A stretch of DNA of 64,000 nt, taken from NCBI GenBank assembly GCA_016775335.1, contig JAEUGJ010000015.1, positions 34,306 to 98,305 of the forward strand, read 5' to 3'. Shown here in pieces: positions 16,562 to 26,181 of this stretch (its first letter is position 1; every line of letters begins with the position of its first letter). The notes under the pieces were generated by a model, which ran no database searches, had not been told where the DNA came from, and worked only from the letters and a program-made list of their open reading frames with translations. This DNA is from Mogibacterium sp. Lineage in GTDB: Bacteria > Bacillota > Clostridia > Peptostreptococcales > Anaerovoracaceae. The translations under genes were made by a program, and so were the position numbers.

Positions 16562-18943
16562 TTACTCCTTCAGTTCTACCACCGTCGCGCCTTCTCCGCC
16601 CTGATTATACGGAGCGCCTTTAAAGCTCTTTACGCATCGGTTGTGTTTCAGGGCATCCCGCAGTCCCTTCTTCAGAATACCTTCTCCTCGGCCGTGAACC
16701 ACCGTCACGCTCCGCAGACCTGCAAGGTATGCATCGTCCAGATATTTCTCCATTTCCATTCGAGCATCATCCAGAGTCTTTCCAATCAGATTGATGCTCA
16801 TCGGCACACTTCGCGTCTTTCGTGTCTTAATCTGATTGTACTGCCGCTTCTTTCGCTCCTTGTTCCCGGCCTTTTCGCTTTCAATCAGCATCAGATTTTT
16901 CACGTTCACGCCGGTCTTCAAAGCGCCGATCTGCACCATCAGGTTTCCCCGATTGTCCGGAAGGGAAACAACCTCGCCATTCTGGTTCAGCGAAATCACC
17001 TTTACCCGCGTTCCGATTTTCAGCTGATCCGGACGAATCGGCTTTCCTTCCTTCTCTGCCGGAATTGCCGCCGGCTTATCCCGGTACTTCTTTTCGGCTT
17101 CCCGAAGTCTCCGCCGGCTTTCCGCCACCTTGTTCACCTGGTGACCCTTGGATTCATCCTTCATCCGCTTCAGCTCTTCTCGGATATCCTCCACCGTGTC
17201 CTCGGTTTCTTTTAGGATGCCTTTCGCCTGATTTCGAGCATCTTCCAGGATTTTCGCCTTTTCTTGCTCTGCCCGGCGAATCCGCGCTTCCGCTTCCTTC
17301 AGTCGCAGCTCCGCTTCTTCCTTAATTCGATTGGCTTCTTCGGTAATCCGTTCCGCCTCTTTTCGCTCTTCCTCTACCCGAGTTACCGCATCTTCGAAAT
17401 TCAGTTCGTTCTCTCCCAGAAGGGCTTCCGCTCTCTTGAGGATTTTCTCTTCCAGACCGAGCTTTCGCGAAATTTCAAAGGCGTTGGATTTTCCCGGCAG
17501 GCCGACCCGAAGGTGATAGGTGGGAGACAGCGTCTCCACATCGAACTCCATGGAGGCGTTTTCCACGTCCGGTGTGCTCAGCGCATATTTCTTCAGCTCC
17601 GTGTAATGGGTCGTGGCCACCACTAAAGCCCCGCGTTTCCGAAGCTCTTCCAGCTCGGCAATACCCAGCGCCGCACCTTCCGCCGGATCCGTTCCGGAAC
17701 CCAGCTCATCCAGCAGCACCAAAGATTTCTCGTTTACCGTCCGAAAGATTTCCGTGATGTTCTTCATATGGGCTGAGAACGTACTGAGGCTCTGCTCAAT
17801 ACTCTGCTCATCTCCGATATCCGCAAACACTTCTTCCAGCACCGGAAGCCGGCTTTCCTCGGAACACGGTACGTGTAGTCCGCTCTGCGCCATTAAAATA
17901 AAGAGTCCGATGGTCTTTAAGGTGACCGTCTTACCGCCGGTGTTCGGACCGGTAATCAGGAGGGTTTTCCAATTCTCGCCCAAAGATACATTGATGGGAA
18001 CCACCTTATCTGCCGGAATCAGCGGATGGCGTCCGTGATATATTTCCAGAATTTCCTCTGTGTTCATGCGGGGCTCAAAAGCGTTCATCTGAAGGGACAG
18101 TTTTCCCTTTGCGCTGATGAAATCCAGCTCCAGAAGAAGCTTCTGGTTATTGTTCAATCCGTGGAAATGTTCCGCTACCCGGCCGGAGAAAATCTCCAGA
18201 ATTCGGGTAATTTCTGCCTGTTCCGCCAGATCCAGCTCCCGCAGCTCGTTGTTCATATTTACAACGGACTGGGGTTCGATGAATAAGGTGGATCCGCTCT
18301 GGGACTGGTCGTGAACCAATCCCGGGAACATGTTCGCATATTCCCGCTTTACCGGGATGACGTATCGGCCGTTCCGCATGGTGACAATCGCTTCCTGCAG
18401 GAATTTCTGTGCGGAAGAGGTGCTCACGGTCTTGTTCAGCCGATTTCGAATGCTCTCATTCTTATTTCGAATTTCTTTTCGAATTCGTTTCAGCTCCGGC
18501 GAAGCACTGTCCGACATCTCATCCTCCGACAAAATGCAGCGATCAATGTCCTTTTCCAGTTCATCCACCCGCTCCAGCAGATTGCCGATTTCCTGAAGGG
18601 TCGGAATCTCCGGAACGTCTTCTGTCAGGAATGTTTTTACCTCTCTGGCAATCTGAAGGCAGACCCGCACCTGCAGCAGTTCCCGCATGTTCAGCACCCG
18701 ACCTTTTCGAGCCATCTTCAGAATGCGGCTCAGGTCCGGAAATGCTCCCACCGGAATATTTCCCTTATACAGAATAACGGAAACTGCTTCCGTAGTTTCC
18801 GTCTGTGCGTCCTGAATTGCATGCAGGTGGGTCATCGGTTCCAGCTTTGAAATTCGTTCCTTCGTCAGTTCGGAACCGGCCTGTTCTGCAAGCATCTCCA
18901 ATATTCTGTTGTATTCCAGCAGCTTAATCGTTCTACTGTTCAT
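16562..18943 (-). CDS. mutS2: Endonuclease MutS2
   Basis: 793 residues, the usual length. MutS-like core and clamp in the first half, Walker A GPNTGGKTVTLKT near residue 333, Walker B LVLLDELGSGTDP, a long charged coiled coil (about residues 515-630) and a C-terminal Smr domain with VTVVHGRGEGILKKGLR. MutS2 acts against recombination intermediates in some species and as a ribosome-collision splitting factor (RqcU) in Bacillus; which applies here cannot be told. The start overlaps the end of zapA by 11 bases. Confidence 0.96.
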   Translation of the reverse strand: MNSRTIKLLEYNRILEMLAEQAGSELTKERISKLEPMTHLHAIQDAQTETTEAVSVILYKGNIPVGAFPDLSRILKMARKGRVLNMRELLQVRVCLQIAREVKTFLTEDVPEIPTLQEIGNLLERVDELEKDIDRCILSEDEMSDSASPELKRIRKEIRNKNESIRNRLNKTVSTSSAQKFLQEAIVTMRNGRYVIPVKREYANMFPGLVHDQSQSGSTLFIEPQSVVNMNNELRELDLAEQAEITRILEIFSGRVAEHFHGLNNNQKLLLELDFISAKGKLSLQMNAFEPRMNTEEILEIYHGRHPLIPADKVVPINVSLGENWKTLLITGPNTGGKTVTLKTIGLFILMAQSGLHVPCSEESRLPVLEEVFADIGDEQSIEQSLSTFSAHMKNITEIFRTVNEKSLVLLDELGSGTDPAEGAALGIAELEELRKRGALVVATTHYTELKKYALSTPDVENASMEFDVETLSPTYHLRVGLPGKSNAFEISRKLGLEEKILKRAEALLGENELNFEDAVTRVEEERKEAERITEEANRIKEEAELRLKEAEARIRRAEQEKAKILEDARNQAKGILKETEDTVEDIREELKRMKDESKGHQVNKVAESRRRLREAEKKYRDKPAAIPAEKEGKPIRPDQLKIGTRVKVISLNQNGEVVSLPDNRGNLMVQIGALKTGVNVKNLMLIESEKAGNKERKKRQYNQIKTRKTRSVPMSINLIGKTLDDARMEMEKYLDDAYLAGLRSVTVVHGRGEGILKKGLRDALKHNRCVKSFKGAPYNQGGEGATVVELKE

Positions 18944-19415
18944 CTTCTTCCCTAAACTTCTTCAAGCTTCTCAGCTCATTCTTAAGGTTCACATTTTCCA
19001 TCTGGAGATCGAAGTATGCATTCTCCATCTCGGTGCATTTCGCCTGAAGATTCTTGTACTTCTCGCTGTCCTGAATCTGTCTGTCGGAATCATCGTTCAT
19101 CTGTTCCTTCAAATCCGTCACCTGTTTCTTCGCATTTTCCCAAAGGGTAATGTAATGCTGAACATCGTTGTCCAACTGGTGATTCTCTGTCTGAAGCTTC
19201 AGCAGAAGATCGCTGTTCTCCATCAGTTTCTCCGCAATATTAATTGCTGTCAGCACGGCACATTTGTAATTCGGATTGGAATTCAGTGCCCGACTGGTCC
19301 GTCTCAGTTCATCATCCACGAACTTGGCAATTTCCTTAATCTTATCTTCGCTCTTCTCTCCAGAAAGCACGTAATCAGCGCCACAAATCGTTACATCCGC
19401 TCTGCACTTGTCCAT
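18933..19415 (-). CDS. zapA: Cell division protein ZapA
   Basis: 160 residues. The N-terminal 85 residues are the ZapA globular domain (VTICGADYVLSGEKSED, ALTAINIAEKL-type segment), which bundles FtsZ filaments. The rest is a long predicted coiled coil rich in Glu, Lys and Asn. It is longer than the short ZapA of Bacillus. AGAGGAGC precedes the ATG. Close to ftsZ on the same strand, as expected for a divisome partner. Confidence 0.9.
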   Translation of the reverse strand: MDKCRADVTICGADYVLSGEKSEDKIKEIAKFVDDELRRTSRALNSNPNYKCAVLTAINIAEKLMENSDLLLKLQTENHQLDNDVQHYITLWENAKKQVTDLKEQMNDDSDRQIQDSEKYKNLQAKCTEMENAYFDLQMENVNLKNELRSLKKFREEDEQ

Positions 19416-19454
19416 AGTCTGCTCCTCTGTTCTTTATCAATAACTTGTATTCTT

Positions 19455-20246
19455 CTATATGTTGCGCACTCGTTCGTACATCAATATGCCCGCCGATACA
19501 GCTGCGTTCAGGGACTCGATTCCACCGTACATGGGCAACGTCACCCGTATATCCGAGGCTTCAATCAATTCATCCCCGATACCGTTTCCTTCATTTCCGA
19601 TTACCAGAAAAACATCTTGTTTCAGGTCGCACTCGTAATACGGAATCCCGCCGTCCGGTGTGGTCACCGCAATGCGTTTTCCGTAATCCTGTGCCAACTT
19701 CACCAATTCCCGGCTATCGGATAAAGGAACAATCGGTACATCAAAAATCATGCCCGCCGTCGCCCGAAGGACTTTCGGAGAATACACATCGCCCGTTCCC
19801 TTCATGGTCACTATTGCATCATATCCCGCTGCCACTGCGGTCCGAATGATTGTCCCGATATTACCCGGATCTTGAAGGCGATCCAGCACCACGCAATTGC
19901 TGCCCGGTCGAAAACAGTTTTCGAATTGACTTTCATCCACAACCGGTCGATCTACAATTGCCAGAAGGCCGACACCGTTTCTCGCATCCGTAATCTTCTC
20001 AAAAAGGAACGCATCCACCCGTTCTACTCGAACGCCTCGCTTAGAGAGCTCCTCCATCCAAGGTTCGGAAGGATAGATATCCGAAATCAGAAGAGCATCC
20101 ATACAGATGCCCTTCTGAACAGCTTCTCGTATCAAGTTACTTCCTTCAACAATCATCTGACCGGAAGCGTCTCTCTTTTTCTTCTGCTGTAATTTCCGAA
20201 TGCGCTTAATCAGCGGATTTTTTTCTGAACAAATCACTTCACTCAT
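19455..20246 (-). CDS. SpoU/TrmH-family RNA 2'-O-methyltransferase
   Basis: 263 residues. An N-terminal substrate-binding domain (SEKNPLIKRIRKLQQKKKR) is followed by the SPOUT knot with the three SpoU motifs: LDRLQDPGNIGTIIRTAVAAG, LVIGNEGNG and the C-terminal LPMYGGIESLNAAVSAGI. It modifies ribose in rRNA or tRNA; the target is not determinable. It starts 12 bases after the ftsZ stop without a visible ribosome binding site, so it may depend on translation of ftsZ. Confidence 0.9.
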   Translation of the reverse strand: MSEVICSEKNPLIKRIRKLQQKKKRDASGQMIVEGSNLIREAVQKGICMDALLISDIYPSEPWMEELSKRGVRVERVDAFLFEKITDARNGVGLLAIVDRPVVDESQFENCFRPGSNCVVLDRLQDPGNIGTIIRTAVAAGYDAIVTMKGTGDVYSPKVLRATAGMIFDVPIVPLSDSRELVKLAQDYGKRIAVTTPDGGIPYYECDLKQDVFLVIGNEGNGIGDELIEASDIRVTLPMYGGIESLNAAVSAGILMYERVRNI

Positions 20247-20258
20247 AATTGAAATCGA

Positions 20259-21407
20259 TTAACGCAGGAAATCCGGAACGTCAAATTCCGATGCAGCGGA
20301 ATTCTCTGCCGGGTCGCTGTTTCTTCTCATCAGCTCATCCAGCGTTACTTCAACGCCTTCCAGACCGTCTCTGGAAACCGTCTTTCTGCTTGAACTCTGA
20401 GTGCTAATCTTAGGCGACTCGATCTTGGAACCGGAAATTCCCTCCGACTGGAAGTCGGTTGCAATCAGGGTAACCGATACCTTGTCTGCCATATCTTCCG
20501 ATACCGATGCACCGAAGATGATATTGGCATCCGGATCTGCCTCCGCCTGAATCTTCTCTGCAATCTTGCTGATGTCCAGCATTCCCATATCCAGACCACC
20601 GGAAACGTACAGAAGAATGGATCTTGCGCCATCCACCGATGTCTCCAGCAGCGGACTCTCGATTGCATTTCGAACCGCTTCTTCTACCTTGTTGTCGCCG
20701 GATCCAACGCCCACACCCATGTGTGCAACGCCGCGACCTTCCATCGTGGTTCTGACATCCGCATAATCCACGTTGACATATCCTTCCTTGGAAATCAAAT
20801 CGGAAATACCCTGAACACCCTGTCTCAGTACATCGTCTGCCATCGCAAACGCATCCATGAAGGAAGTGTTCTTTTCGCTGGAGTCAATCAGACGATCGTT
20901 CGGGATGATTACCAAAGAATCTACGAAATTCGTGAGATATTCGATACCCTTCTGTGCTCTGTTCCAACGCATCTTTCCTTCAAAAGAAAATGGCTTGGTT
21001 ACTACGGCTACCGTCAATGCGCCGCAATCCATCGCTGCCTTCGCAATAATCGGTGCTGCACCGGTACCGGTACCGCCGCCCATTCCTGCAGTGATGAACA
21101 CCAGATCTGCATCCTGAAGATAACCGGTAATTTCTTCCAGAGTTTCTTCCGCCGCTTTCTGGCCAATCTCCGGATTCGCGCCGGCACCTCTTCCGCCGGT
21201 CAGCTTCTCACCAATCTGTATCTTCACCTCTGCCTTGCACTTTGCAAGAGCCTGTCTGTCTGTATTTACGGCAATAAAGGTAACGCCCGACATCTGTGCG
21301 TCCACCATTCGATTCACTGCGTTACATCCGCCGCCACCTACACCGACAACCTTGATAATCGCAGCTCTGTCCTGATCTGATATAAAGTCAGAAACAAATT
21401 CCATCAT
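20259..21407 (-). CDS. ftsZ: Cell division protein FtsZ
   Basis: Tubulin-like GTPase that forms the division ring. 382 residues. GGGGCNAVNRM and NTDRQAL at the N-terminus and the tubulin signature GGGTGTGAAP near residue 110 are intact. A variable acidic linker leads to the conserved C-terminal peptide region (FDVPDFLR) that binds partners such as ZapA-independent anchors and SepF. AGGAGGAGC precedes the start. A 146-base gap from divIB suggests its own promoter; -10-like TATTAT lies close to the ribosome binding site. Confidence 0.98.
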   Translation of the reverse strand: MMEFVSDFISDQDRAAIIKVVGVGGGGCNAVNRMVDAQMSGVTFIAVNTDRQALAKCKAEVKIQIGEKLTGGRGAGANPEIGQKAAEETLEEITGYLQDADLVFITAGMGGGTGTGAAPIIAKAAMDCGALTVAVVTKPFSFEGKMRWNRAQKGIEYLTNFVDSLVIIPNDRLIDSSEKNTSFMDAFAMADDVLRQGVQGISDLISKEGYVNVDYADVRTTMEGRGVAHMGVGVGSGDNKVEEAVRNAIESPLLETSVDGARSILLYVSGGLDMGMLDISKIAEKIQAEADPDANIIFGASVSEDMADKVSVTLIATDFQSEGISGSKIESPKISTQSSSRKTVSRDGLEGVEVTLDELMRRNSDPAENSAASEFDVPDFLR

Positions 21408-21553
21408 AAAGCTCCTCCTATATTTATATCTAATTTATAATACCATAAGATTTACCGAAATGCACTCTATTTCTACAGTTTTTCTTGTTAACCTACACAT
21501 TTTTTCAAAGCTTCTGCACGCAAAAATGCATTTCTTATGTCTATTTTAGTTTC

Positions 21554-22480
21554 CTATACCTTCGGTTCAAAGGAAGCATAGCCGCTTTCCGTCAAGGTGA
21601 CGGTTCCTCGCTTAATGCCCTTCTTGAACAGCGCCTTCAGCACCTTCTGAAGACGTTCCTTTTCAATGGATTCAATCATGGTTTCCACACGGCCCTTGCA
21701 GACCATGGAATCGTATACGTATCCCCTAGCCGTATCATCGGAGACCTTCAATTTCTTAAAGTACAGGTCTCCCTCATTCATGGCATTCAGGATGCGCAGC
21801 GCGCTCTTCCATTCCTTGGAATTGGTCACTTCCAATTTCTCCCCCAGCTCCATCTTACGGATTTTGATTCCGGTAACGATGGTCACCTTCGGCTTTGTTT
21901 TGGAGCGGCGCAGCAACAGTCCTTGGGAATCCACCACCAAGTATTCTTTGTTGTATACCACTGCGGCGATCTGTTCCCGCTCTTTTACCCGAATTACCAG
22001 AGTCCCCGGAATCCGCTTGGATACCTTCGCCTCCTCGATGTACGGGCTGCCTTCCAAATATTCCACAATTTCCCGGCTGCCGGAATGGTAGAACAAATTC
22101 TTTCCCGTCGTAGCGTGGGCCATATTGATGATTTCTTCATCGGTAAAATAATCATTTCCCTCCACCTGAATGGAATCGATGGTGAACACCCCAGTGCTCA
22201 TGAATACCAACATGGCGATGGTCAGGATGATGATGCCGCAAGCCACTTTGAAAGGGCTGGGGCGACTTCGCTTCTTCTGCCGCTTCAGGATGTTCGCCGC
22301 AATCTGCCGGTCCAACTCTGAAGGGGGTTCCTCCGGTACCTCTTCCGAACCGTCCACATCCACCATCTCTGCTGCCAGTTCATCAATCTGCCGGTCAATG
22401 GATACGAATTCATCGTCTAATCCGAAATCCATTCCCGCGGAAGTTTCCGAATTATCGTTGTTTATTTGTTTTTCGTCCAT
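21554..22480 (-). CDS. divIB: Cell division protein FtsQ/DivIB
   Basis: 308 residues. A long acidic cytoplasmic N-terminus (about 75 residues), one transmembrane helix (VACGIIILTIAMLVFMSTGVF), then the extracytoplasmic POTRA domain starting IDSIQVEGNDYFTDEEI and the beta domain (VKEREQIAAVVYNKEYLVVD). It bridges FtsL and the septal PBP. The start overlaps murG by 19 bases. It is the last gene of the mraZ-led cluster, with ftsZ behind it. Confidence 0.93.
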   Translation of the reverse strand: MDEKQINNDNSETSAGMDFGLDDEFVSIDRQIDELAAEMVDVDGSEEVPEEPPSELDRQIAANILKRQKKRSRPSPFKVACGIIILTIAMLVFMSTGVFTIDSIQVEGNDYFTDEEIINMAHATTGKNLFYHSGSREIVEYLEGSPYIEEAKVSKRIPGTLVIRVKEREQIAAVVYNKEYLVVDSQGLLLRRSKTKPKVTIVTGIKIRKMELGEKLEVTNSKEWKSALRILNAMNEGDLYFKKLKVSDDTARGYVYDSMVCKGRVETMIESIEKERLQKVLKALFKKGIKRGTVTLTESGYASFEPKV

Positions 22481-23574
22481 ATATCCATGATCCCTTCATA
22501 CACAATGTCGGTAGCGTTTACCGGAGCGCACTTCAGGCTGCATTCCGCCATCCGCCGAACGATATCCGGATCCGCAAGGAGTTCTTTCAATATGTTCACA
22601 ATTCGGTTCGGCGTATCGCCATCCTCCCGGACGATAATCGCTCCGCCGTTATCCACCACCGCTTTCGCATTGTAGTATTGATGATCTCCGGTTACGTTCG
22701 GAGATGGTACGAAGATGGCCGGACAGCCCGACATGGTAATCTCCGAAACGGACAGTGCGCCGGAGCGACTGATGGCCACATCCGTTGCCGCCAGAGTGTT
22801 AGCCATATCCTGAATGTACGGAGACACTCGAACATTGCTTTTGCCGGAGAGTCCCATCACTTCCAGATTATGCTGTACGTCATCGTAAAATCGCTTGCCG
22901 GTGCCGAACAAAATGGTGACGTTCGGGCGGTCGCCATAGGCACGAATCAGTTCAATCGCCGTATCGTTGATGGCGGTAGCACCCTGACTGCCGCCAAAGG
23001 TCATAATCACAAAATCATCTTCCGGTATGCCCAGCAGTTTCCGGGATTCCTTCTTATCCTTTCCGTAGAAATCCTTCCGAACCGGATTTCCGGAATACTG
23101 CAGTTTTCGATTCTGCTTGAAGAATTTTCCCGCATCCTCAAAGCCCAGGAACACCTTCTCCGCATATTGAGACAAGAATCGATTCGCCATTCCCGGATAC
23201 GCGTTCTGCTCATGGATGAATACCTTTGCACCGTATTTATGTGCTGCCAGCACCACCGGAACGCTGACATAACTTCCGGTGCTGATGACGATATCCGGAC
23301 GGAATTTCTTCATAATCCGGTAGGTCTGACTCTTCCCCCTGCCGGTTACCGCCAGGGTCTCCGCCATTTTAAATATGTTGGACCGGTCCACCGCTTTGGA
23401 GGGAACGATTTCCAGCGGAAAACCGTGTTTCGGAACGATTTCGTTCTCCATTCCCCGCTCATTTCCGATGTATAGGATTTCGCATTCCGGATCCATTTCC
23501 TTGAATTTATCGCCTATGGCCAGTGCCGGATAAATATGGCCTCCGGTAATTCCTCCCGTTAAAATAATTCTCAT
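22462..23574 (-). CDS. murG: UDP-GlcNAc:lipid I N-acetylglucosaminyltransferase MurG
   Basis: Converts lipid I to lipid II on the inner membrane face. 370 residues. N-terminal glycine-rich loop TGGITGGHIYPALAI, the HEQNAYPGMANR segment, the second G-loop FGGSQGA and the UDP-GlcNAc site SRSGALSVSEI are all present. It starts 4 bases after ftsW and overlaps divIB, a typical division-cluster arrangement. Confidence 0.97.
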   Translation of the reverse strand: MRIILTGGITGGHIYPALAIGDKFKEMDPECEILYIGNERGMENEIVPKHGFPLEIVPSKAVDRSNIFKMAETLAVTGRGKSQTYRIMKKFRPDIVISTGSYVSVPVVLAAHKYGAKVFIHEQNAYPGMANRFLSQYAEKVFLGFEDAGKFFKQNRKLQYSGNPVRKDFYGKDKKESRKLLGIPEDDFVIMTFGGSQGATAINDTAIELIRAYGDRPNVTILFGTGKRFYDDVQHNLEVMGLSGKSNVRVSPYIQDMANTLAATDVAISRSGALSVSEITMSGCPAIFVPSPNVTGDHQYYNAKAVVDNGGAIIVREDGDTPNRIVNILKELLADPDIVRRMAECSLKCAPVNATDIVYEGIMDIWTKNK

Positions 23575-23578
23575 GTTA

Positions 23579-24766
23579 TTACCCTCGATTTTTCTTTGAA
23601 ATATTCAGCATAATTCCCATCGATGCCATGAACACCAGCAGCGACGTTCCGCCGTAACTGACGAAGGGAAGCGTAATTCCCGTTGCCGGCATGGAGGCGG
23701 TTACAACGGCCACATTCAGAATTACCTGAAGTGCCATCATGACCGTAATTCCGGCGCCCAGATAGAATCCGAGCTTATCCTTTGCGTGAACGGTGATGAC
23801 AAAGCATCGATAGATCAGCAGAAGATATACGGACAACAGTACCACCAGACCCACGAATCCCAATTCTTCTCCGATAATCGCCAGAATGAAATCGTTCTGG
23901 GGTTCCGGAAGATAGAGGTTCTTGGTAATGCTTTTACCCGGTCCCAGTCCGAAGAGACCGCCGTTGCCCAGTGCAATCAATCCCTGAGATACCTGATATC
24001 CTTCTCCCTGAGCATCCTTGAACGGATTGATAAAGTTGGTCATTCGTGCGTACCAGTGGGAGTCGGGATAGAACATCAGGATAAATATCAATCCGCCGAT
24101 TAGGGCCAATGCTGCCAGCACCAGCCATCCGTTCCACATGCCCGCCACGTACATGATGCCGATCATGATGGCGGCGATTACAATCGCCGTGGACAGGTTC
24201 GGCTGTTTGATAATCAGTCCCAAATGCACTATCATTACGCCGAAGAGAACGAACACGTAGATGGTTCGAACTCGTCTCGGGCGTTCCGCCACGTATCCGG
24301 CAGTGAAAATAATCATGGCCAGCTTGGAGAATTCACTGGGTGTAATTCTCAGCGGTCCCAACTGAAACCACCGGGTCGCAAAGTTTACCGTAACACCCAG
24401 CGGTGTGAATAGGAGCGCCAATGCGCCGATGGACACCACCGCAAACACCCAGTAGTACTTCGCGTATTTGTGGTAATCCCATCGGGTGAACAGCGCCATT
24501 ACGCCAATTCCCAACGCCACCCAGGCCAGCTGTCTCCGCAGGTAGTAGTACGGATCGTTGTAGAAATTGGTGGTGGTGTAGTACCCTGCACTGAACACCA
24601 TCACGATGCCGAAGGCAATCAGGATTCCGGAAATCAGAGCCACCGATGCATCGTATTTCACCGCTAAGGAACCCAGCATGCTGTCCACATTCCATTTCGG
24701 CGTTCTGCGGATCTTCTTCTCCTTCTTTCCACTATTCGATTGCTTCTTCCGGCTGATTACACCCAT
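23579..24766 (-). CDS. ftsW: SEDS-family peptidoglycan glycosyltransferase FtsW
   Basis: 395 residues with ten hydrophobic segments. The SEDS hallmarks are present: the RWF/GPLRITPSEFSKL segment, the conserved aspartate-containing loop region and the C-terminal PFVSYGGTSLLVFMASMGIMLNISK. It polymerises lipid II at the septum together with the class B PBP encoded five genes upstream. A basic cytoplasmic N-terminus precedes the first helix. Confidence 0.95.
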   Translation of the reverse strand: MGVISRKKQSNSGKKEKKIRRTPKWNVDSMLGSLAVKYDASVALISGILIAFGIVMVFSAGYYTTTNFYNDPYYYLRRQLAWVALGIGVMALFTRWDYHKYAKYYWVFAVVSIGALALLFTPLGVTVNFATRWFQLGPLRITPSEFSKLAMIIFTAGYVAERPRRVRTIYVFVLFGVMIVHLGLIIKQPNLSTAIVIAAIMIGIMYVAGMWNGWLVLAALALIGGLIFILMFYPDSHWYARMTNFINPFKDAQGEGYQVSQGLIALGNGGLFGLGPGKSITKNLYLPEPQNDFILAIIGEELGFVGLVVLLSVYLLLIYRCFVITVHAKDKLGFYLGAGITVMMALQVILNVAVVTASMPATGITLPFVSYGGTSLLVFMASMGIMLNISKKNRG

Positions 24767-24793
24767 CTACTTTCCGTTCTCCAATCCATCGTT

Positions 24794-26164
24794 TCAACGA
24801 AGCAGCTGCTGAACGCAGGTCTTGAAATGGTCTCCCCGCTGCTCGTAGTTATCGTACATATCCCAGCTTGCGCATGCCGGCGAAAGGAGCACCTTATCGC
24901 CTTCTTCCGCAAGAGCCATGCCCTTCTTTACGCAAGCATTCATATCTTTTTCATTATAAATCGCGTCAAATCCGACTTTTCTTGCGCATGCCTCAATCTG
25001 GTTGGCATCCCGGCCCAGAAGGACCAATGCCTTTACCCGTCCTTGCAGGTTCTCTGCCAGTTCCGTAAAGTCCTGCGCCTTTCCGTCTCCGCCGGCAATG
25101 AGAACAATGTTCTCCTTCAGCGCTTTCAGCGCGATAACTGCCGCATCCACATTGGTTCCCTTGGAATCGTTGTAGAATTTCACGCCGTCCACCAGGCCGC
25201 AATATTCAATTCGATGTTCCACTCCCGGGAATTCCACGATGGCTTCCCGAATGGACTCCAAATCCACACCGGCGAAGAAGCTGATTGCTGCCGCCGCCAA
25301 TGCATTCTCCACGTTGTGGTCGCCGATGATCTTCAGATCGTGAATGCTGCAGATCGGCCGAACGATTCCGTTTTCATCTCGAATGACCATTTCATCATCC
25401 TGAAGGAAGGCACCCATCTCCAGCTCTTTTTTTCGGCTAAAAGGAACCACGGTGGCTTTGCATTTTTCCGCCAAGGCGAAGCAGGTCTTGTCATCGTAGT
25501 TGATCACCAGATAATCGTTTTCATCCTGATTCCGGAATACCTGTGCCTTTGCCGCTCCATAGGCTTCCATGGTCTTGTGCCGATTCAGATGATCCGGTGT
25601 CAGGTTCAGAATTGCGGAGACCTTCGCATGGAATTCCTTCACCGTCTCCAGCTGGAAGCTGCTGGCTTCCGTTACCATCCACTCGTCCTCCGTGGATTCC
25701 AGGGCTTTGGAAACCACAGCCACGCCGATATTTCCTACGACTGCCGTCTTGCGGCGCGCCTTCTCAAAGATTTTGCCCACCAGAGTTGTGGTGGTTGTTT
25801 TTCCGTTGGTGCCGGTAATGGCAATGAAGGTTCCCTTGCTCAGGCGATATGCCAGCTCCAGTTCACCGATGACTTCGACGCCGGATAATCTCGCTTCCTG
25901 CAGAAATGACAGTTCCGGTGAAACGCCGGGGCTGATTACCACCAAATCATATTCGCCCATGTTGTCCGGATTGCATCCAAAGAACGCAGGAATGCTCTCT
26001 CTTTCCAAGTATTTTGCAAACTTCGGGTCCACGGCATCCACCGTGTGCACATCCTGTGCGACCACCTGCGCACCCAGCTTATGCAGCTCCTGAACCGCCG
26101 CCTTGCCGGATTTCCCCATTCCCACTACAAGGATTTTTTTACCTTTCACTTCATCTCTCATCAT
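24794..26164 (-). CDS. murD: UDP-N-acetylmuramoyl-L-alanine--D-glutamate ligase
   Basis: Adds D-glutamate to the muropeptide precursor. 456 residues. An N-terminal Rossmann domain (ILVVGMGKSGKAAVQ), the ATP-binding P-loop AITGTNGKTTTT near residue 113, LNLTPDHLNRH, and the C-terminal segment FYNDSKGTNVDA plus LLSPACASWDMYDNYEQRGD mark MurD. It lies between mraY and ftsW. Confidence 0.97.
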   Translation of the reverse strand: MMRDEVKGKKILVVGMGKSGKAAVQELHKLGAQVVAQDVHTVDAVDPKFAKYLERESIPAFFGCNPDNMGEYDLVVISPGVSPELSFLQEARLSGVEVIGELELAYRLSKGTFIAITGTNGKTTTTTLVGKIFEKARRKTAVVGNIGVAVVSKALESTEDEWMVTEASSFQLETVKEFHAKVSAILNLTPDHLNRHKTMEAYGAAKAQVFRNQDENDYLVINYDDKTCFALAEKCKATVVPFSRKKELEMGAFLQDDEMVIRDENGIVRPICSIHDLKIIGDHNVENALAAAAISFFAGVDLESIREAIVEFPGVEHRIEYCGLVDGVKFYNDSKGTNVDAAVIALKALKENIVLIAGGDGKAQDFTELAENLQGRVKALVLLGRDANQIEACARKVGFDAIYNEKDMNACVKKGMALAEEGDKVLLSPACASWDMYDNYEQRGDHFKTCVQQLLR

Positions 26165-26181
26165 CTCTGCGCCTCCTTATT